Shown here in pieces: positions 6,294 to 6,557 of a stretch of 6,557 bases of DNA. The first letter of the stretch is position 1, and the number at the start of each line of letters is the position of its first letter. The notes beneath the pieces were generated by a model. That model made no database searches and was not told the DNA's origin. It saw only the letters and a list, made by a program, of their open reading frames with translations. Position numbers and translations under genes: made by a program. Source of the stretch: Gracilibacteraceae bacterium (lineage in GTDB: Bacteria > Bacillota > Desulfitobacteriia > Desulfitobacteriales > Syntrophobotulaceae); contig JAISEW010000157.1 in NCBI GenBank assembly GCA_031263945.1, positions 1 to 6,557 on the forward strand, written 5' to 3'.

Positions 6294-6353
6294 ATGGCTC
6301 AGGTACTGGTGAATATCCGCATGGATGAAGATTTGAAATTACACATGGTATGA
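6294..6353 (+). pseudogene. Truncated RelB/DinJ-family antitoxin, N-terminal remnant
   Basis: ATG 6294 opens a frame of 19 codons, MAQVLVNIRMDEDLKLHMV, closed by TGA at 6351-6353. The first 15 residues match the start of RelB/DinJ antitoxins, whose N-terminal strand forms the ribbon-helix-helix DNA-binding dimer. An intact protein would be roughly 85-100 residues, and the remaining four residues do not continue the family pattern. This suggests a deletion that joined the antitoxin's 5' end, with its promoter and AAAGGA ribosome site, to unrelated DNA. No partner RelE/YafQ toxin is seen. Without the helices it cannot bind DNA or neutralise a toxin. The stop lies 3 nt before the ribosome site of the next gene, so it may now act only as a translated leader. 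The match is short, so confidence is moderate. Confidence 0.65.
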
Positions 6354-6356
6354 GAC

Positions 6357-6361
6357 GGAGG
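6357..6361 (+). promoter_or_regulatory. Ribosome binding site of the Bro-N gene
   Basis: GGAGG lies 8 nt before GTG 6370 and fixes that codon as the start. The nearby ATG at 6365 leads only to a stop two codons later. Confidence 0.75.
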
Positions 6362-6369
6362 TAGATGCA

Positions 6370-6557
6370 GTGAGCGGAGATAATATTCAGTTATTTGAAG
6401 ACAAACGCATCCGTACCGCATGGGACGAGGAAAATGGGGAGTGGCTATTCTCTGTGGTCGATGTGGTCGCTGTTTTAACCGATCAGTCTACACAGCGGAA
6501 TGCGAGTACTTATTGGGCAGTTATGAAAAAACGCTTGAACGAAGAGGGTGCAACTCA
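6370..6557 (+). CDS. Bro-N domain protein (phage antirepressor / DinD-like), 5' part
   Basis: From GTG 6370 the frame stays open for 62 codons to the window end, so the gene is partial. The residues QLFEDKRIRTAWDEENGEWL, then FSVVDVVAVLTD and STYWAVMKKRLNEEGA, match the N-terminal Bro-N domain. That domain occurs in phage antirepressors, baculovirus BRO proteins and chromosomal relatives in anaerobic Bacillota, some with a DinD-like C-terminal half. The Bro-N domain is generally thought to bind DNA, but the function of the chromosomal members is not well established. A GGAGG site 8 nt upstream supports the GTG start, and the frame is closed by TGA at 6334-6336 upstream with no earlier start codon. 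It lies on the opposite strand to the gat operon, behind a truncated antitoxin whose promoter it appears to share. The C-terminal domain, which would separate antirepressor from DinD-like types, is outside the window. Confidence 0.8.
   Translation, partial: MSGDNIQLFEDKRIRTAWDEENGEWLFSVVDVVAVLTDQSTQRNASTYWAVMKKRLNEEGAT

Noticed and set aside
1..6557. CRISPR array, tRNA or rRNA genes, insertion sequence ends
   Set aside because: No regularly spaced repeats of suitable length, no cloverleaf-like or rRNA-like sequence and no transposase fragment were recognised on either strand.

Overview
The window is dominated by one compact leftward (minus-strand) operon of GC-rich housekeeping genes running from about 6172 down to 236. 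In transcription order it encodes GatC, GatA and GatB (the tRNA-dependent amidotransferase), a CPBP-family membrane protease, AcpS (holo-ACP synthase) and a bifunctional NnrE/NnrD NAD(P)HX repair enzyme. GatCAB together with adjacent acpS and nnrE-nnrD, plus strong similarity of GatA and GatB to Bacillota proteins, suggests an anaerobic, fairly GC-rich Bacillota such as a member of Clostridia or Negativicutes. That placement is inference.

Region by region (plus coordinates): 1-174 holds the 5' part of a minus-strand TetR-type regulator with an in-frame amber codon in its helix-turn-helix region. Positions 175-235 are a short AT-rich spacer. Positions 236-1795 are nnrE-nnrD, and 1792-2175 are acpS. 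A five-unit 7-bp tandem repeat lies exactly on the acpS/nnr junction. Positions 2176-2232 are a spacer filled by a hairpin built from 9-bp repeats. Then come the CPBP protease (2233-2940), gatB (2954-4402), gatA (4404-5870) and gatC (5867-6151). Positions 6152-6293 are a divergent control region with two back-to-back sigma70-type promoters and an AT-rich inverted repeat between them. To the right on the plus strand are a 19-codon remnant of a RelB/DinJ-type antitoxin (6294-6353) and the start of a Bro-N (phage antirepressor-like) gene that runs off the window.

The operon genes are tightly coupled. gatC/gatA and acpS/nnr overlap by 4 nt, gatA and gatB are 1 nt apart, and gatB and the protease gene are 13 nt apart. 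Four of the six use GTG or TTG starts. GatCAB converts misacylated Glu-tRNA(Gln) and/or Asp-tRNA(Asn), AcpS activates acyl carrier protein, and NnrE/NnrD repairs hydrated NAD(P)H. The protease has no evident link to either pathway. The two AT-richer flanks, one with a damaged regulator and the other with a broken antitoxin fused upstream of a phage-type gene, look like accessory DNA beside a conserved core.

I found no clear new defence or mobile system. The points most worth a second look are the tandem repeat on the acpS/nnr junction, the amber codon in the TetR gene and the dinJ-remnant/Bro-N junction.
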